DNA from: Sinomonas susongensis
Lineage (GTDB): Bacteria; Actinomycetota; Actinomycetes; Actinomycetales; Micrococcaceae
Direction: 5' to 3'
Length of the DNA: 64,000 bases
Assembly (NCBI RefSeq): GCF_005877005.1
Contig: NZ_SSNH01000008.1
Coordinates: forward strand, 62,001 to 126,000
Of this stretch, positions 8,055-18,543 are shown one piece after another; positions within the stretch are counted from its first letter, which is position 1, and each line of letters starts with the position of its first letter. The position numbers were made by a program, and so were the translations under genes. The notes under the pieces were generated by a model. The model was given only the letters and a program-made list of their open reading frames with translations. It was not told where the DNA came from and made no database searches.

Positions 8055-9524
8055 ATGCTCTTCCAGCTGCCTCTCATCGGCGTCCTGCCGGACTGGGCAA
8101 CGTTTTTCGTTGCGGTCATCGACCTCGTGATCCGGGTCGCCGTCCTCGGCATCATCCCCGGCAACCGGCGCCCGACGACCGCCATGGCGTGGCTGCTCGC
8201 CATCTTCGTCATCCCCACGGTCGGGCTCCTGCTGTTCCTCATGTTCGGCAACTTCCGGGTGTCCCGGAAGCGCCGTGAGCAGCAGCAGGAGGTCGACAAC
8301 CGGGTGCGCGCAACGCTTGCGAGGTCCGACGACGTCGACACTCGCTTCCCGGGGGCCGAGTGGCTTCATTCGGCGGCCGCGCTCAACCGGCACCTCGGTT
8401 CGCTGCCCATGGTCAACGGGAACACCGTCCGGCTCATCCCCGGCTACGAGGACGCGCTCGCCGAGATGGCGGAAGCCGTGCGGGGCGCCCAGCGGTTCGT
8501 CAACGCAGAGTTCTACATCATGAGCTCGGACGAGGTGACGGACGAGCTCTTCACTGCGCTCGAGGAGGCGGCGGAGCGAGGGGTCGAGGTCCGGCTGCTG
8601 TTCGACCACATCGGAACGGCACGGATCCACGGCTACCGTGGCCTGCTGCGGCGGTTGGGCGCCTCCAAGATCCAGTGGCAGCGGATGCTCCCGCTCCTTC
8701 CGCTCCTGGGCCACTGGCGGCGTCCGGATCTGCGCAACCACCGCAAGATCCTCGTGATCGACGGCGAGGTCGCTTTCACCGGATCGCTCAACCTCATCGA
8801 GCGCTCGTACCGGAACCCGCGGCACCGCCGGGTAGGCCGCAAGTGGGTCGAGCTCATGGCGCGGCTCGACGGACCGGCTGTGACGACCCTCAATGTCGTC
8901 TTCGCGACGGACTGGCTGAGCGAGACCGGCCAGCTCCTGGGCGAGCAGATGGAGCCGCCCGAGCCCGTCGGGGAGATGGCGGCGCAGGTCGTCCCGAGCG
9001 GCCCCGCCTTCGCGAACGAGAACAACCTCCGCCTCTTCAACACGCTCATCTACTCGGCGCAGCACCGGCTGTCCATCTGCAGCCCGTATTTCGTGCCCGA
9101 CGATTCGCTCCTCTACGCGGTGACGACGGCGGCGCAGCGCGGGGTCGACGTCGAGCTGTTCGTGTCCGAGCAGGGCGACCAGTTCCTCGTCCATCACGCC
9201 CAGCAGTCCTACTACGAGGTGCTGCTTGCCGCCGGGGTGAAGATCTACCGCTACCCGAAGCCGTACGTCCTCCACGCCAAGCACTTCACCGTCGACGACG
9301 ACGTCGCCGTCCTCGGCTCGTCCAACATGGACATGCGCTCGTTCTCCCTCAACATGGAGGTCTCGCTCATGCTGCCCGGGGCGAGCATCGTCGCGCAGAT
9401 GCGCCGGGTCGAGGACATGTACCGCAAGATCAGCCTGCCCGTCGACCTCCACACGTGGCGGCAGCGCTCGCTCCTCAGCCGCTACGTGGACAACGTCGCG
9501 CGCCTCACCGCAACGGTGCAGTGA
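8055..9524 (+). CDS. cls: Cardiolipin synthase, phospholipase D family
   Basis: The 489-aa membrane enzyme condenses phosphatidylglycerol units to cardiolipin. Two N-terminal transmembrane helices (about residues 10-30 and 45-65) precede two HKD phosphotransferase motifs, NHRKILVIDGEVAFTGSLN and LHAKHFTVDDDVAVLGSSNMD. YRYPKPYVLHAKHF and the C-terminal catalytic half are intact. GTG at 8049 is also in frame, but TAGGCT ends 6 nt before ATG 8055, which supports the later, leaderless start. The gene is convergent with the kinase-PabB gene, and their stop codons abut with no gap (9524/9525). Confidence 0.88.
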   Translation: MLFQLPLIGVLPDWATFFVAVIDLVIRVAVLGIIPGNRRPTTAMAWLLAIFVIPTVGLLLFLMFGNFRVSRKRREQQQEVDNRVRATLARSDDVDTRFPGAEWLHSAAALNRHLGSLPMVNGNTVRLIPGYEDALAEMAEAVRGAQRFVNAEFYIMSSDEVTDELFTALEEAAERGVEVRLLFDHIGTARIHGYRGLLRRLGASKIQWQRMLPLLPLLGHWRRPDLRNHRKILVIDGEVAFTGSLNLIERSYRNPRHRRVGRKWVELMARLDGPAVTTLNVVFATDWLSETGQLLGEQMEPPEPVGEMAAQVVPSGPAFANENNLRLFNTLIYSAQHRLSICSPYFVPDDSLLYAVTTAAQRGVDVELFVSEQGDQFLVHHAQQSYYEVLLAAGVKIYRYPKPYVLHAKHFTVDDDVAVLGSSNMDMRSFSLNMEVSLMLPGASIVAQMRRVEDMYRKISLPVDLHTWRQRSLLSRYVDNVARLTATVQ

Positions 9525-11630
9525 TCACTCGGGGAACGTCGCGCCGAGGGTGCTGAGGACCGCGAACGATTTGGCGCGGATCTCGTCGTGCTCGGCGTCT
9601 GGGTCGGAGTCGGCGACGACGGCGCCGCCCACCCCGAGCGAGAGCCTCGCGGTGCCGTCCTCGTTCGCCGCGACGATGAGGGTGCGGATCACGACGCTGA
9701 GGTCCGCCGCGCCCGTGCGCGAGAAGTAGCCGATCGCACCCGAGTAGACGCCGCGCGGCGCCCCTTCGAGCCGGTCAAGGATGTCCATGGTGCTGATCTT
9801 CGGCGCCCCGGTCATGGACCCGGGCGGGAAGGCGGCCGCGACGGCCTCGGCCCGGGAGGCGCCGGGGCGGAGCTTCGCCTCGACCGTGCTGACGAGCTGG
9901 TGGACCGTGGCGTAGGTTTCGACGGCGAAGAGCCGGGCCACCGTGACCGATCCGGGGACGGCGAAGTGGCTCAGGTCGTTGCGGAGCAGGTCCACGATCA
10001 TGAGGTTCTCGGCGCGGTCCTTGGCATTGCCCGCGAGTTCGGCGCGGACGAGGGCGTCCTCGTCAGGAAGCACTCCGGGCGCTCGGCGCCGGGTGCCCTT
10101 GATCGGCTCGGCGCGCAGCCCGCCGTCGTCCGCGATGCTCAGGAAGCGCTCGGGGGAGCTGCTCGCGATGGCGGCGGTACCGAAGCGGGCGAAGGCGGCG
10201 AACGGCGCGGGGCTCCGCCGCCGCAAGGCCTGGTACACGGCCCACGCGTCGAGCTCCGCGGCCGCCACGGTCGCCCGGAGGGCGGTCGTGAGGCAGACCT
10301 CGTAGGTTGTCCCCTCGGTGATCTCGGCCTTCGCGGCACGGACCCTGTCCCGGTACGCGGCGCCGTCGTCCCGTGCCGAGAAGGCGGGCGCGGCGGGGAG
10401 CCGAAGGGGCTTCTCGCGAGCCCCGGAGGCGGCGCCGCGCACGAGGCGCGCGGCTTCGTCGAGCCATGCGTCGGCGTCGGGCGCCGCGAGGGCGAGCAGC
10501 CACGCCTCCTCGCGCTCGTGGTCCAGGACGACGGCGCGGGCCGCGTGGACGAGCTGGGCGTCGGGCATGCCGAGGCCGTCCGCGGAGGCGGCGCTCACGT
10601 CATTGCCGCCGCATTCGCGCTTGAGCTCGTAGCCGAGGTAGCCGAGCCAGCCGAGCGCGAACCCGCACTCGAGGCCCGGGGGTGCAGGCTCCCCGCCGTG
10701 GGCCCACGAGCCGTCCAGCCAGCGGAAGAACGGCTGGTCGAAGCGTGCGGTCGCGGGCGTGGGTGTCTGGGGGCCGAACGTCACGCTCGTGACGCCGTCG
10801 CTGTGGGCCAGCCGGCGCCCGAGGAGGCCGCCGTCGTCGGCCATGATGCTGAAGCGGTTCCGGGCCCCCGCGCCGGGGGCCGAAGCACCGGGGGAACTGG
10901 GCCGGTCGGACGAGTCCAGCCAGACGGCGTGCGCCGCCTCGCCGTACATGGCGTCGAAGAGCGCGCTCGGCTCGGGAGCGGCGGTGATCCGCCTGACGAC
11001 GACGGCCGCGGAGTCACGCTCGGCACGTTCCGGGGCGAGCGCCTCGCGGAGGGCCGGGACCTCTGCCAGCGCGTCGAGCACGCGGCGGGTCGTCTGCTCG
11101 GGGCGGGGAGTCCCTGCGGAGGAGGCGACCGTGACCGCGGCGGCGGCAGCGACGTCGTCGGCCGCGAGCCACGCGTCCTCCTGCGCGGCCCAGCGCTCCC
11201 AGTGCGGCGCGTACGTCTCGCCGTCGCGCTCGAGCGCGCGACGGCGCCGCTCGCCGGCGGGGGCCTCGACCCAGACGACCGCGTCCCCGACGCCTCGGAG
11301 CTGCTTCGCACCAGCCCCGACGCCCTCGAGCACCACGATCTCGGCAGGCTCTGTCACCCGCTCTTCGCCTTCGGCCCCGGCGAGCCAGTCCCAGGCGCGC
11401 CAGCGGGCGGGCTCACCGCGCCGGAGCGGGGCGAGGACGTCGGCAGCACAGCGCTCGATCCCGCGCGCGAGCCCATCCCACCCCGGATACAGGTCTTCGA
11501 GGTGGACCAGTGCGACCGTGCGGTGCTCGCGCAGGGCCGCCGCGAGCTCGACGGCGAGGGACGTCTTTCCCGCGCCCGAGCGGCCGTCGACGGCGATCAC
11601 GCTCGGGCGGGCAATGCGCTGCTGGGTCAC
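9525..11630 (-). CDS. pabB: Fusion of a P-loop (uridine-kinase-like) domain with aminodeoxychorismate synthase component I
   Basis: The 701-aa protein has two parts. Residues 1 to about 200 form a P-loop NTPase with Walker A GRSGAGKT (16-23) and a nucleoside/uridine-kinase-like layout. The remaining ~490 residues are a chorismate-binding domain with TYEVCLTTAL, PIKGTRRRAPG, NAKDRAENLMIVDLLRNDLSH and GSMTGAPK. PIKGT is typical of PabB rather than TrpE. With a separate PabA-type amidotransferase this half would make aminodeoxychorismate. The GTG at 11630 overlaps the phosphatase stop (GTGA), so translation is coupled. The open frame continues to 12833, but that part is a shadow of the phosphatase and LysE genes. 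The role of the kinase domain is unknown. Confidence 0.85.
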   Translation of the reverse strand: MTQQRIARPSVIAVDGRSGAGKTSLAVELAAALREHRTVALVHLEDLYPGWDGLARGIERCAADVLAPLRRGEPARWRAWDWLAGAEGEERVTEPAEIVVLEGVGAGAKQLRGVGDAVVWVEAPAGERRRRALERDGETYAPHWERWAAQEDAWLAADDVAAAAAVTVASSAGTPRPEQTTRRVLDALAEVPALREALAPERAERDSAAVVVRRITAAPEPSALFDAMYGEAAHAVWLDSSDRPSSPGASAPGAGARNRFSIMADDGGLLGRRLAHSDGVTSVTFGPQTPTPATARFDQPFFRWLDGSWAHGGEPAPPGLECGFALGWLGYLGYELKRECGGNDVSAASADGLGMPDAQLVHAARAVVLDHEREEAWLLALAAPDADAWLDEAARLVRGAASGAREKPLRLPAAPAFSARDDGAAYRDRVRAAKAEITEGTTYEVCLTTALRATVAAAELDAWAVYQALRRRSPAPFAAFARFGTAAIASSSPERFLSIADDGGLRAEPIKGTRRRAPGVLPDEDALVRAELAGNAKDRAENLMIVDLLRNDLSHFAVPGSVTVARLFAVETYATVHQLVSTVEAKLRPGASRAEAVAAAFPPGSMTGAPKISTMDILDRLEGAPRGVYSGAIGYFSRTGAADLSVVIRTLIVAANEDGTARLSLGVGGAVVADSDPDAEHDEIRAKSFAVLSTLGATFPE

Positions 11631-12160
11631 GCCCCGGCGAGCAGAGGGGGTCGGCGCGTGAGCTCGTGCCGCACATGCTCGACGATGCCCGGGACGGCGG
11701 CGTTGACGAGCTGCCAAGTGGACTCGAAATCGCTCTGGTCGCCGAACCACGGGTCCTCGATGCCCTGGTCCATCGGATCGAGGTGGGCGACGGCGGGGTC
11801 GAAGGAGCGCAGCATGCGCACCTTCTCGGCCATGCCCTCGGGCGCGAATTCGCGGAGGTGGCCGTAGTGGTCGATGTCGAGCGCGAGGATGAGGTCGCGC
11901 TCGCCGTACCACTCGGGCTGGAACTGCCGGGCCACGTGCTTGCCCGGACGCAGCCCATGGGCGTCGAGGACGCGTGCAGCACGAGGATCGATCGGCCGGC
12001 CGGCCTCGTAGTTGGTGGTGCCCGCAGAGTCCACGACAGCACGATCCGCGAGGCCTGCCATACGCAGCGCGTCGGCGAGCATGAACTCGGCCATGGGGGA
12101 GCGGCAGATGTTCCCGGTGCAGACCGTGATGATCCGGTAGGGGCTCGCCGTCGAGTTCAT
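11627..12160 (-). CDS. Low-molecular-weight protein-tyrosine phosphatase
   Basis: The 177-aa cytosolic phosphatase carries the P-loop CTGNICRS at residues 14-21 (C-X5-R-S), with nucleophile Cys14 and Arg20. The general acid Asp is in DPWFGD near residue 138. Actinobacterial homologues act on tyrosine-phosphorylated proteins or arsenate; with no arsenic genes nearby the phosphatase role is preferred. The ATG at 12160 is preceded by TATGCT plus 6 nt and no Shine-Dalgarno, so it is probably leaderless. The stop overlaps the start of the kinase-PabB fusion, an odd but clear operon partner. Confidence 0.88.
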   Translation of the reverse strand: MNSTASPYRIITVCTGNICRSPMAEFMLADALRMAGLADRAVVDSAGTTNYEAGRPIDPRAARVLDAHGLRPGKHVARQFQPEWYGERDLILALDIDHYGHLREFAPEGMAEKVRMLRSFDPAVAHLDPMDQGIEDPWFGDQSDFESTWQLVNAAVPGIVEHVRHELTRRPPLLAGA

Positions 12161-12205
12161 GGATCAAGCATAGGGTGAGCCGCGCGCCCGCCCGGAATCG
12201 GGAGG

Positions 12206-12826
12206 CTAGATGGCCGCGAGCAGGATGCCGACGCCCACGAAGAGCAACCCGAAGATCCGGTCGAGCACCCTCTGCCCGCCCTCGTTGCGGGTGAAGCGCT
12301 GGAAGCTCTTGGCGGCGAGGGCGAAGAAGAACCACATCACCACGATGTCGACCCCAACGATCGTCGCTCCGATCACGAGGTACTGGCTCCACAGCGGGAG
12401 CTCGGGCTTCACGAAGCCTGGGATGAACGCGAGGAAGAAGACAATCGCCTTGGGGTTGAGCAGGTTGACCCAGAGTCCGCGCTGGGCCATCGACAGTGCG
12501 GACTCGTTGACGAGCGGCGCGCTGGCCGCGGCGGACGCGTCCGGCCGGCGGAGAATCTGCCGTATGCCCAGATAGACGAGGTAGGCCGCTCCGAGGTAGC
12601 GGATCACGTTGAACGCGATGGGCGAGCTCGCGACGAGCACCCCGATGCCTGCCGCGACGATCGCGAGGTGCACCACGAGGGCGGCCTGCTGGCCGAGAAT
12701 GCCCCAGAAGGCGCGGCGGAAGCCCGCATTCAGCGAGTTGCTCATCGTGTTGATGGCGCCAGCGCCGGGCGTGAAGCTGATGAGGAGGCAGGCACCGAGG
12801 AGGGCAGCCCAGATCGAGAAAGGCAC
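12206..12826 (-). CDS. LysE/RhtB family amino-acid exporter
   Basis: The 206-aa inner-membrane protein has about six hydrophobic segments. The LysE/RhtB signature TPGAGAINTMSNSL lies in the first loop, YLGAAYLVYLGIRQILRR follows TM3, and NPKAIVFFLAFIPGFV lies in TM4. This family exports amino acids such as lysine, threonine or homoserine lactone; the substrate is not deducible here. GTG at 12826 is preceded by TAATCT plus 6 nt, a leaderless arrangement. It lies upstream of the phosphatase on the same strand with a 45-bp gap containing that gene's own -10. Confidence 0.85.
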   Translation of the reverse strand: MPFSIWAALLGACLLISFTPGAGAINTMSNSLNAGFRRAFWGILGQQAALVVHLAIVAAGIGVLVASSPIAFNVIRYLGAAYLVYLGIRQILRRPDASAAASAPLVNESALSMAQRGLWVNLLNPKAIVFFLAFIPGFVKPELPLWSQYLVIGATIVGVDIVVMWFFFALAAKSFQRFTRNEGGQRVLDRIFGLLFVGVGILLAAI

Positions 12827-12855
12827 GTTTCAAGATTAGGGCTGTTCTCAGGGCG

Positions 12856-13677
12856 CTACGCCCGGCCGATGACCTCCCCGTTGGGGATCAGGAACCAGCC
12901 GTCCGTCGAGGAACCCCAGCGGTGCCAGCCCGCGGCGATCCGCTCGAGGTCCACGCGGTCGGCGAAGCCGTAGTCGAGGGCCTGCTCGGCGAAGGCCGAG
13001 TGCAGCACCCGCTCGCTCCACACGCGCGCCTGCCACGTGCGGAGCTGCGGCGTCGCATAGAGCCAGTTGCTGCTCGAGGGGGCGACGTCGGTGAAGCCGG
13101 CTTCCTGCATCCAGCTCACGAGCCGCCGCCCCGCGTCGGGCTCGGCGCCGTTGCGCCGGGCAATCCGCTGATACAGCTCCATCCATTCGGAGAGCTCGGG
13201 GATCTCGGGGTACCAGCTCATTCCGTGGAAGTCTGCGTCCCGGACCGCGACGACGCCGCCGGGCTTGGTCACGCGACGCATTTCGCGGACGGCGGCGACT
13301 GGATCCGTGAGGTGCTGGAGCACCTGGTGGGCGTGGACGACGTCGAACGTCTCATCCTCCAGGTCGAGGTCGTACACATTGCCCGCCTCGAACCTCACGT
13401 TGCCGATCCCGCGGTCCTCGCCGAGCGCACGCGCTTGGGCGATGACCTCCTCGGAGCGGTCGACGCCGACGACCTCACCCGGCGCGGCGAGCACCGCGAA
13501 GTCGCACGTGATGCTGCCGGGACCGCACCCGACGTCGAGCACCCGGGCTCCTGGGACGAGATGGGGGAGGACGAAGGCGGCCGAGTTCTCCGCCGTGCGG
13601 GCCGCATGGGCGCGCACCACGCTCTCGTGGTGGCCGTGGGTGTAGACGTCCTCGGGAGTGGTCTGCTGCCCTTCCAT
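12856..13677 (-). CDS. Class I SAM-dependent methyltransferase
   Basis: The 273-aa protein has the SAM-binding motif VLDVGCGPGSIT (about residues 46-57), the acidic strand VVGVDRSEE, and a VVHAHQVLQHLTDPVAAVREMRRVTKPGG post-I region as in UbiE/COQ5-type enzymes. The C-terminal half (GMSWYPEIPELSEW onward) is found in uncharacterised actinobacterial methyltransferases. The acceptor is unknown; menaquinone synthesis is not indicated by the neighbours. The ATG at 13677 has TAACGT plus 6 nt upstream, so it is likely leaderless and separately transcribed from lysE. Confidence 0.85.
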   Translation of the reverse strand: MEGQQTTPEDVYTHGHHESVVRAHAARTAENSAAFVLPHLVPGARVLDVGCGPGSITCDFAVLAAPGEVVGVDRSEEVIAQARALGEDRGIGNVRFEAGNVYDLDLEDETFDVVHAHQVLQHLTDPVAAVREMRRVTKPGGVVAVRDADFHGMSWYPEIPELSEWMELYQRIARRNGAEPDAGRRLVSWMQEAGFTDVAPSSSNWLYATPQLRTWQARVWSERVLHSAFAEQALDYGFADRVDLERIAAGWHRWGSSTDGWFLIPNGEVIGRA

Positions 13678-13858
13678 GGCACAACGTTACGCAAAATGCG
13701 CTCATCGCCGGTGACAGGCGCGACAGAGGCGGGTGATTTTGGCTACGAAAACCGCTTCCGGGGAAAAGACCCGAACACTGCCTGCCTACGCTTGAAAGGC
13801 AAAAGCAAACGCGGCGGGCAACGGTGCCCTTTCTGCAGACCGAGAGGAGCACCACGCC

Positions 13859-14272
13859 ATGTCCCTTCTGGACAGCCACACCCCGCGCCGCCGCAAGGGC
13901 CCGTTCGGCCGCCGTCCGATGCGCCTCGGCGAGGACATCCTGCTCGCCCGCCACGGCTCGCACATCAACCGCCTGACGCACGACCGGCGCAATCACCGCA
14001 TGGTCGCGGTCCTGGACAACGGCGCGGTCGACTACGCGTCGAACGTCCTCGTGGCCGCGCGCCCGACGCCGATCACGCGGCTCCAGCAGCAGATCGAGGA
14101 CGTCCGCGAAGGAGTCTCCCCGGTCACCAAGTCCGACCTCCGCGTGCTCGGCTGGTTCACGGCAGGATGGGCTCTCGTCTCCGCCCTGTTCGTGGTCGCC
14201 CTCGTCGCGATCGCGTCGTCGTCGGGTGCCGCGGCGTTCGCCCAGGCCGCGACGCTCTTCCCCAACTACTGA
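13859..14272 (+). CDS. Small single-pass membrane protein of unknown function
   Basis: The 137-aa protein has a basic N-terminus (HTPRRRKGPFGRRPMRLGEDILLARHGSH), a mixed middle part, and one hydrophobic helix near residues 98-122 (WALVSALFVVALVAIAS). It probably has a cytosolic N-domain and one C-terminal membrane anchor. No domain was recognised. The ATG is well supported by GAGAGGAGC about 10 nt upstream. A TACGCT hexamer near 13782 could be its -10. It stands alone between the divergent methyltransferase and a separately promoted MFS gene. Confidence 0.7.
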   Translation: MSLLDSHTPRRRKGPFGRRPMRLGEDILLARHGSHINRLTHDRRNHRMVAVLDNGAVDYASNVLVAARPTPITRLQQQIEDVREGVSPVTKSDLRVLGWFTAGWALVSALFVVALVAIASSSGAAAFAQAATLFPNY

Positions 14273-14332
14273 TCCGCCTCGCCCCCGGCTGCTGATCCAA
14301 TCTCGCCCCGCCTGCGAGCGTAGGCTGGATCG

Positions 14333-15799
14333 GTGACCCAGCCCACGGGCCGATCCGCCCATCCCGAGCCCTCGACGCCGTCGGAATCGACGTCGTCCGC
14401 TGCCGCTGCCGCGCCTTCTTCGTGGAGTCCTCGCCTCGCCCTGCTCGTCGCGGCGACGTACTTCATGGAGTTCCTCGACGGCACAGCGCTCTCGACGGCG
14501 TTGCCGGCGATCGGCTCGGACTTCCACGTCGTTCCGGCTGACGTGAACGTGGCGATGACGGCCTACCTCATCGCCGTTGCGATGGGCATTCCCTTCAGCT
14601 CCTGGCTCGCGGAGCGGTTCGGCCCGCGCCGTGTGTTCTGCACGGCCATTGCGGTCTTCACGATTGCCTCCCTCCTGTGCGCGATCAGCCCGAACCTCGC
14701 CGCCCTCACAGCGTTCAGGGCCCTGCAGGGCTTCGGGGGCGCGATGATGGTGCCGGTCGGTTCGCTCGTCGTGCTCCGGGGCACGCCGAAGGACCAGCTG
14801 CTCAAGGCGACCGCCTACCTCGTCTGGCCGGGCCTGCTCGCACCCGTGCTGGCTCCGCTCGTGGGCGGCGCGATCACCCAGTACCTGTCGTGGCACTGGA
14901 TCTTCCTCGTCAACCTTCCTCTCGGTGCGGCCGCGTTCGTGGCCGCGCTCCGGCTCGTCCCCTCGGGAGGGGCCGACCGGGGGCGGCGGCTCGACTGGCC
15001 CGGCCTTGCGCTCACGACGCTCGGGGTCGCCGCCGTCGTCGTCGGCCTCGAGCTGTTCAGCGAGGGGCGCCCCGCGGGGTGGGCCGCGGCGTCGCTCGTG
15101 GTGGGGCTCGCTGCGCTGGTCGGCGCCGTCGCCTGGATGCGCCGTGCGCCCCGCCCGCTCTTCGACTTCGCAGTCCTGCACGTGCGCACTTTCCGCGCTA
15201 CGCAGACCGGCGGCTTCGTCTACCGGCTCACCATCCAGTCCATCCCGTTCCTCCTCCCGCTGCTCTTCCAGGACGGCTTCGGGTGGGACCCCGTCCATGC
15301 GGGCCTGCTCGTCGCCGCGGTCTTCGTGGGCAACATCGGGATCAAGCCGGCGACGACGCCGCTCATCCGGCGCTTCGGATTCAAGCCCGTGCTCGTGACT
15401 GCCGCCGCCGCCTCGGCCGTTACCTTCGTCGGGTGCGCCGTCCTCGCCCCAAGCGTCCCCGATCTGCTCATCGCGCTGCTGCTCCTCGTCTCGGGTGCTT
15501 TCCGTTCGATCGGCTTCTCCGCCTACATGAACGTGCAGTACGCCGACGTCTCGGCTGAGCAGCTGCCGAGCGCCAACGCGATTGCGAACACCCTCGTCCA
15601 GCTTGCCGCTGCGCTCGGGGTGGCGCTCGCGGCCCTGCTCATCCGCGCGGGCATCGCCTTCCTTCCCGCGGGAACCGACCACGCCGGGCCCTACCGGGTC
15701 GCCTTCCTCGCCGTCGCCGTCCTCATGCTCGTGAGTGTCGTCGACAGCCTGCTCCTGCCGCGGCATGCGGGAACGCAGGTGAGCGGGCGCCGCGCCTGA
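14333..15799 (+). CDS. MFS transporter, DHA2 (EmrB/QacA) drug-exporter type
   Basis: The 488-aa integral membrane protein begins with a disordered Ser/Ala/Pro tail. Fourteen-helix DHA2 architecture follows: FLDGTALSTALPAIGSDF in TM1 (the D-x-T signature of 14-TMS exporters), WLAERFGPRRVF in the 2-3 loop, and GGAMMVPVGSLVVLR plus SWHWIFLVNLPLG in the antiporter region. It is expected to be a proton-drug antiporter; the substrate is unknown. The GTG at 14333 has TAGGCT plus 6 nt upstream and is probably leaderless. It ends just before the dnaK promoter region. Confidence 0.88.
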   Translation: MTQPTGRSAHPEPSTPSESTSSAAAAAPSSWSPRLALLVAATYFMEFLDGTALSTALPAIGSDFHVVPADVNVAMTAYLIAVAMGIPFSSWLAERFGPRRVFCTAIAVFTIASLLCAISPNLAALTAFRALQGFGGAMMVPVGSLVVLRGTPKDQLLKATAYLVWPGLLAPVLAPLVGGAITQYLSWHWIFLVNLPLGAAAFVAALRLVPSGGADRGRRLDWPGLALTTLGVAAVVVGLELFSEGRPAGWAAASLVVGLAALVGAVAWMRRAPRPLFDFAVLHVRTFRATQTGGFVYRLTIQSIPFLLPLLFQDGFGWDPVHAGLLVAAVFVGNIGIKPATTPLIRRFGFKPVLVTAAAASAVTFVGCAVLAPSVPDLLIALLLLVSGAFRSIGFSAYMNVQYADVSAEQLPSANAIANTLVQLAAALGVALAALLIRAGIAFLPAGTDHAGPYRVAFLAVAVLMLVSVVDSLLLPRHAGTQVSGRRA

Positions 15800-15800
15800 A

Positions 15801-15821
15801 CCTGAGTCCATCGGACTCAAG
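15801..15821. promoter_or_regulatory. HAIR element 1 (HspR operator) upstream of dnaK
   Basis: CCTGAGT-N7-ACTCAAG matches the HspR inverted repeat CTTGAGT-N7-ACTCAAG with one mismatch. It lies 6 bp upstream of the dnaK -35 box. The hspR gene is the last gene of this same operon. Confidence 0.88.
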
Positions 15822-15826
15822 TCCAT

Positions 15827-15854
15827 TTGACAGCGGGCGGAGACCGCGTAGAGT
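15827..15854 (+). promoter_or_regulatory. dnaK operon promoter
   Basis: TTGACA (15827-15832), a 16-bp spacer and TAGAGT (15849-15854) form a strong vegetative sigma-type promoter. The second HAIR element overlaps the -10 end, so HspR binding would block initiation. The predicted leader is about 90 nt. Confidence 0.8.
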
Positions 15855-15873
15855 TGAGTGCAGATCGCTCAAC
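15853..15873. promoter_or_regulatory. HAIR element 2 (HspR operator) upstream of dnaK
   Basis: GTTGAGT-N7-GCTCAAC keeps the inner TTGAGT and CTCAA of the HAIR consensus. It covers the transcription start just after the -10 box. It is 52 bp, about five helical turns, from element 1. Confidence 0.82.
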
Positions 15874-15877
15874 TTGA

Positions 15878-17821
<1,944 letters not shown>

Positions 17822-17824
17822 GCC

Positions 17825-18529
17825 ATGGCCCCCCACCACGGCAATGAAGAAGAGCACGAGGTCCGGGGCGAACCCCAGAAGCCTGTGATCCGGGACAACC
17901 GCAAGGTTGACCCGGTCACGGGCGGGGTCCGGCACCCGCAGGATCAGCCCGAGACGGCCCCCGAGGGCACTGCCGAGGCTGGTCCCGCCGGACCGGCGGA
18001 CGCGACCAACGCAGACCTGCCCGAGCACGAGGAGATTCGACCGGTGGACGATGCCCACGACTCGGAGGACGTCCTTGCCCAGGCCGAGCGGATTCTGACT
18101 GAGGCGGAGGGGGTCCAGAATGAGGCCGCCGAGCTCCGTGCGGATCTGCAGCGGCTCCAGGCCGAGTACGTCAACTACCGCAGGCGCGTCGACCGCGACC
18201 GGGCTGTTGCGGGTGAGGTCGCCGTCATGGGCGTCCTCTCCTCGATCCTGCCGGTCCTGGACGACATCGATGCGGCGCGGGCGCACGGCGACCTCACCGA
18301 AGGTCCGTTCGCGTCCATCGCGGCCAAGCTCGAGGGGATCCTCACGAGCCATGGCCTCGAGCGGATCGACGCGACGGGAGTGGAGTTCGACCCGAACATC
18401 CACGAGGCCCTCATCCAGCAGCCGGGCGAGGGGATCGAGGTCGACACCGTGCAGCAGGTCCTCCGGGCCGGCTACCGGACCCCGTCGCGCGTCCTCCGCG
18501 CGGCGCAGGTCATCGTCGCCGTTCCGTAA
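17825..18529 (+). CDS. grpE: GrpE nucleotide exchange factor
   Basis: The 234-aa co-chaperone releases ADP from DnaK. A long acidic, disordered N-terminus of about 75 residues is followed by the coiled-coil dimer helices (ADLQRLQAEYVNYRRRVDRDR) and the C-terminal beta-wing, with FDPNIHEALIQQPG and VQQVLRAGYRTPSRVLRAAQVIVA typical of the family. The ATG is 3 nt after the dnaK stop, so it is in the operon. A 118-bp nested inverted repeat of the CGTTTCGGGTAC family starts 14 nt after the stop, separating it from dnaJ. Confidence 0.96.
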   Translation: MAPHHGNEEEHEVRGEPQKPVIRDNRKVDPVTGGVRHPQDQPETAPEGTAEAGPAGPADATNADLPEHEEIRPVDDAHDSEDVLAQAERILTEAEGVQNEAAELRADLQRLQAEYVNYRRRVDRDRAVAGEVAVMGVLSSILPVLDDIDAARAHGDLTEGPFASIAAKLEGILTSHGLERIDATGVEFDPNIHEALIQQPGEGIEVDTVQQVLRAGYRTPSRVLRAAQVIVAVP

Positions 18530-18543
18530 GGCCCTGCAAGCTC

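Noticed and set aside
7272-9452. A 726-aa antisense frame across cls and pabC
   Set aside because: Shadow of two recognisable genes; no domain, and its end falls inside pabC.
11631-12833. Upstream extension of the kinase-PabB frame
   Set aside because: It overlaps the tyrosine phosphatase and LysE genes in another frame and is Arg/Pro-rich. The GTG at 11630 gives a clean start.
13475-15826. A 783-aa antisense frame over the MFS gene
   Set aside because: Low-complexity Arg/Glu/Asp/Gly-rich shadow of the transporter and its flanks.
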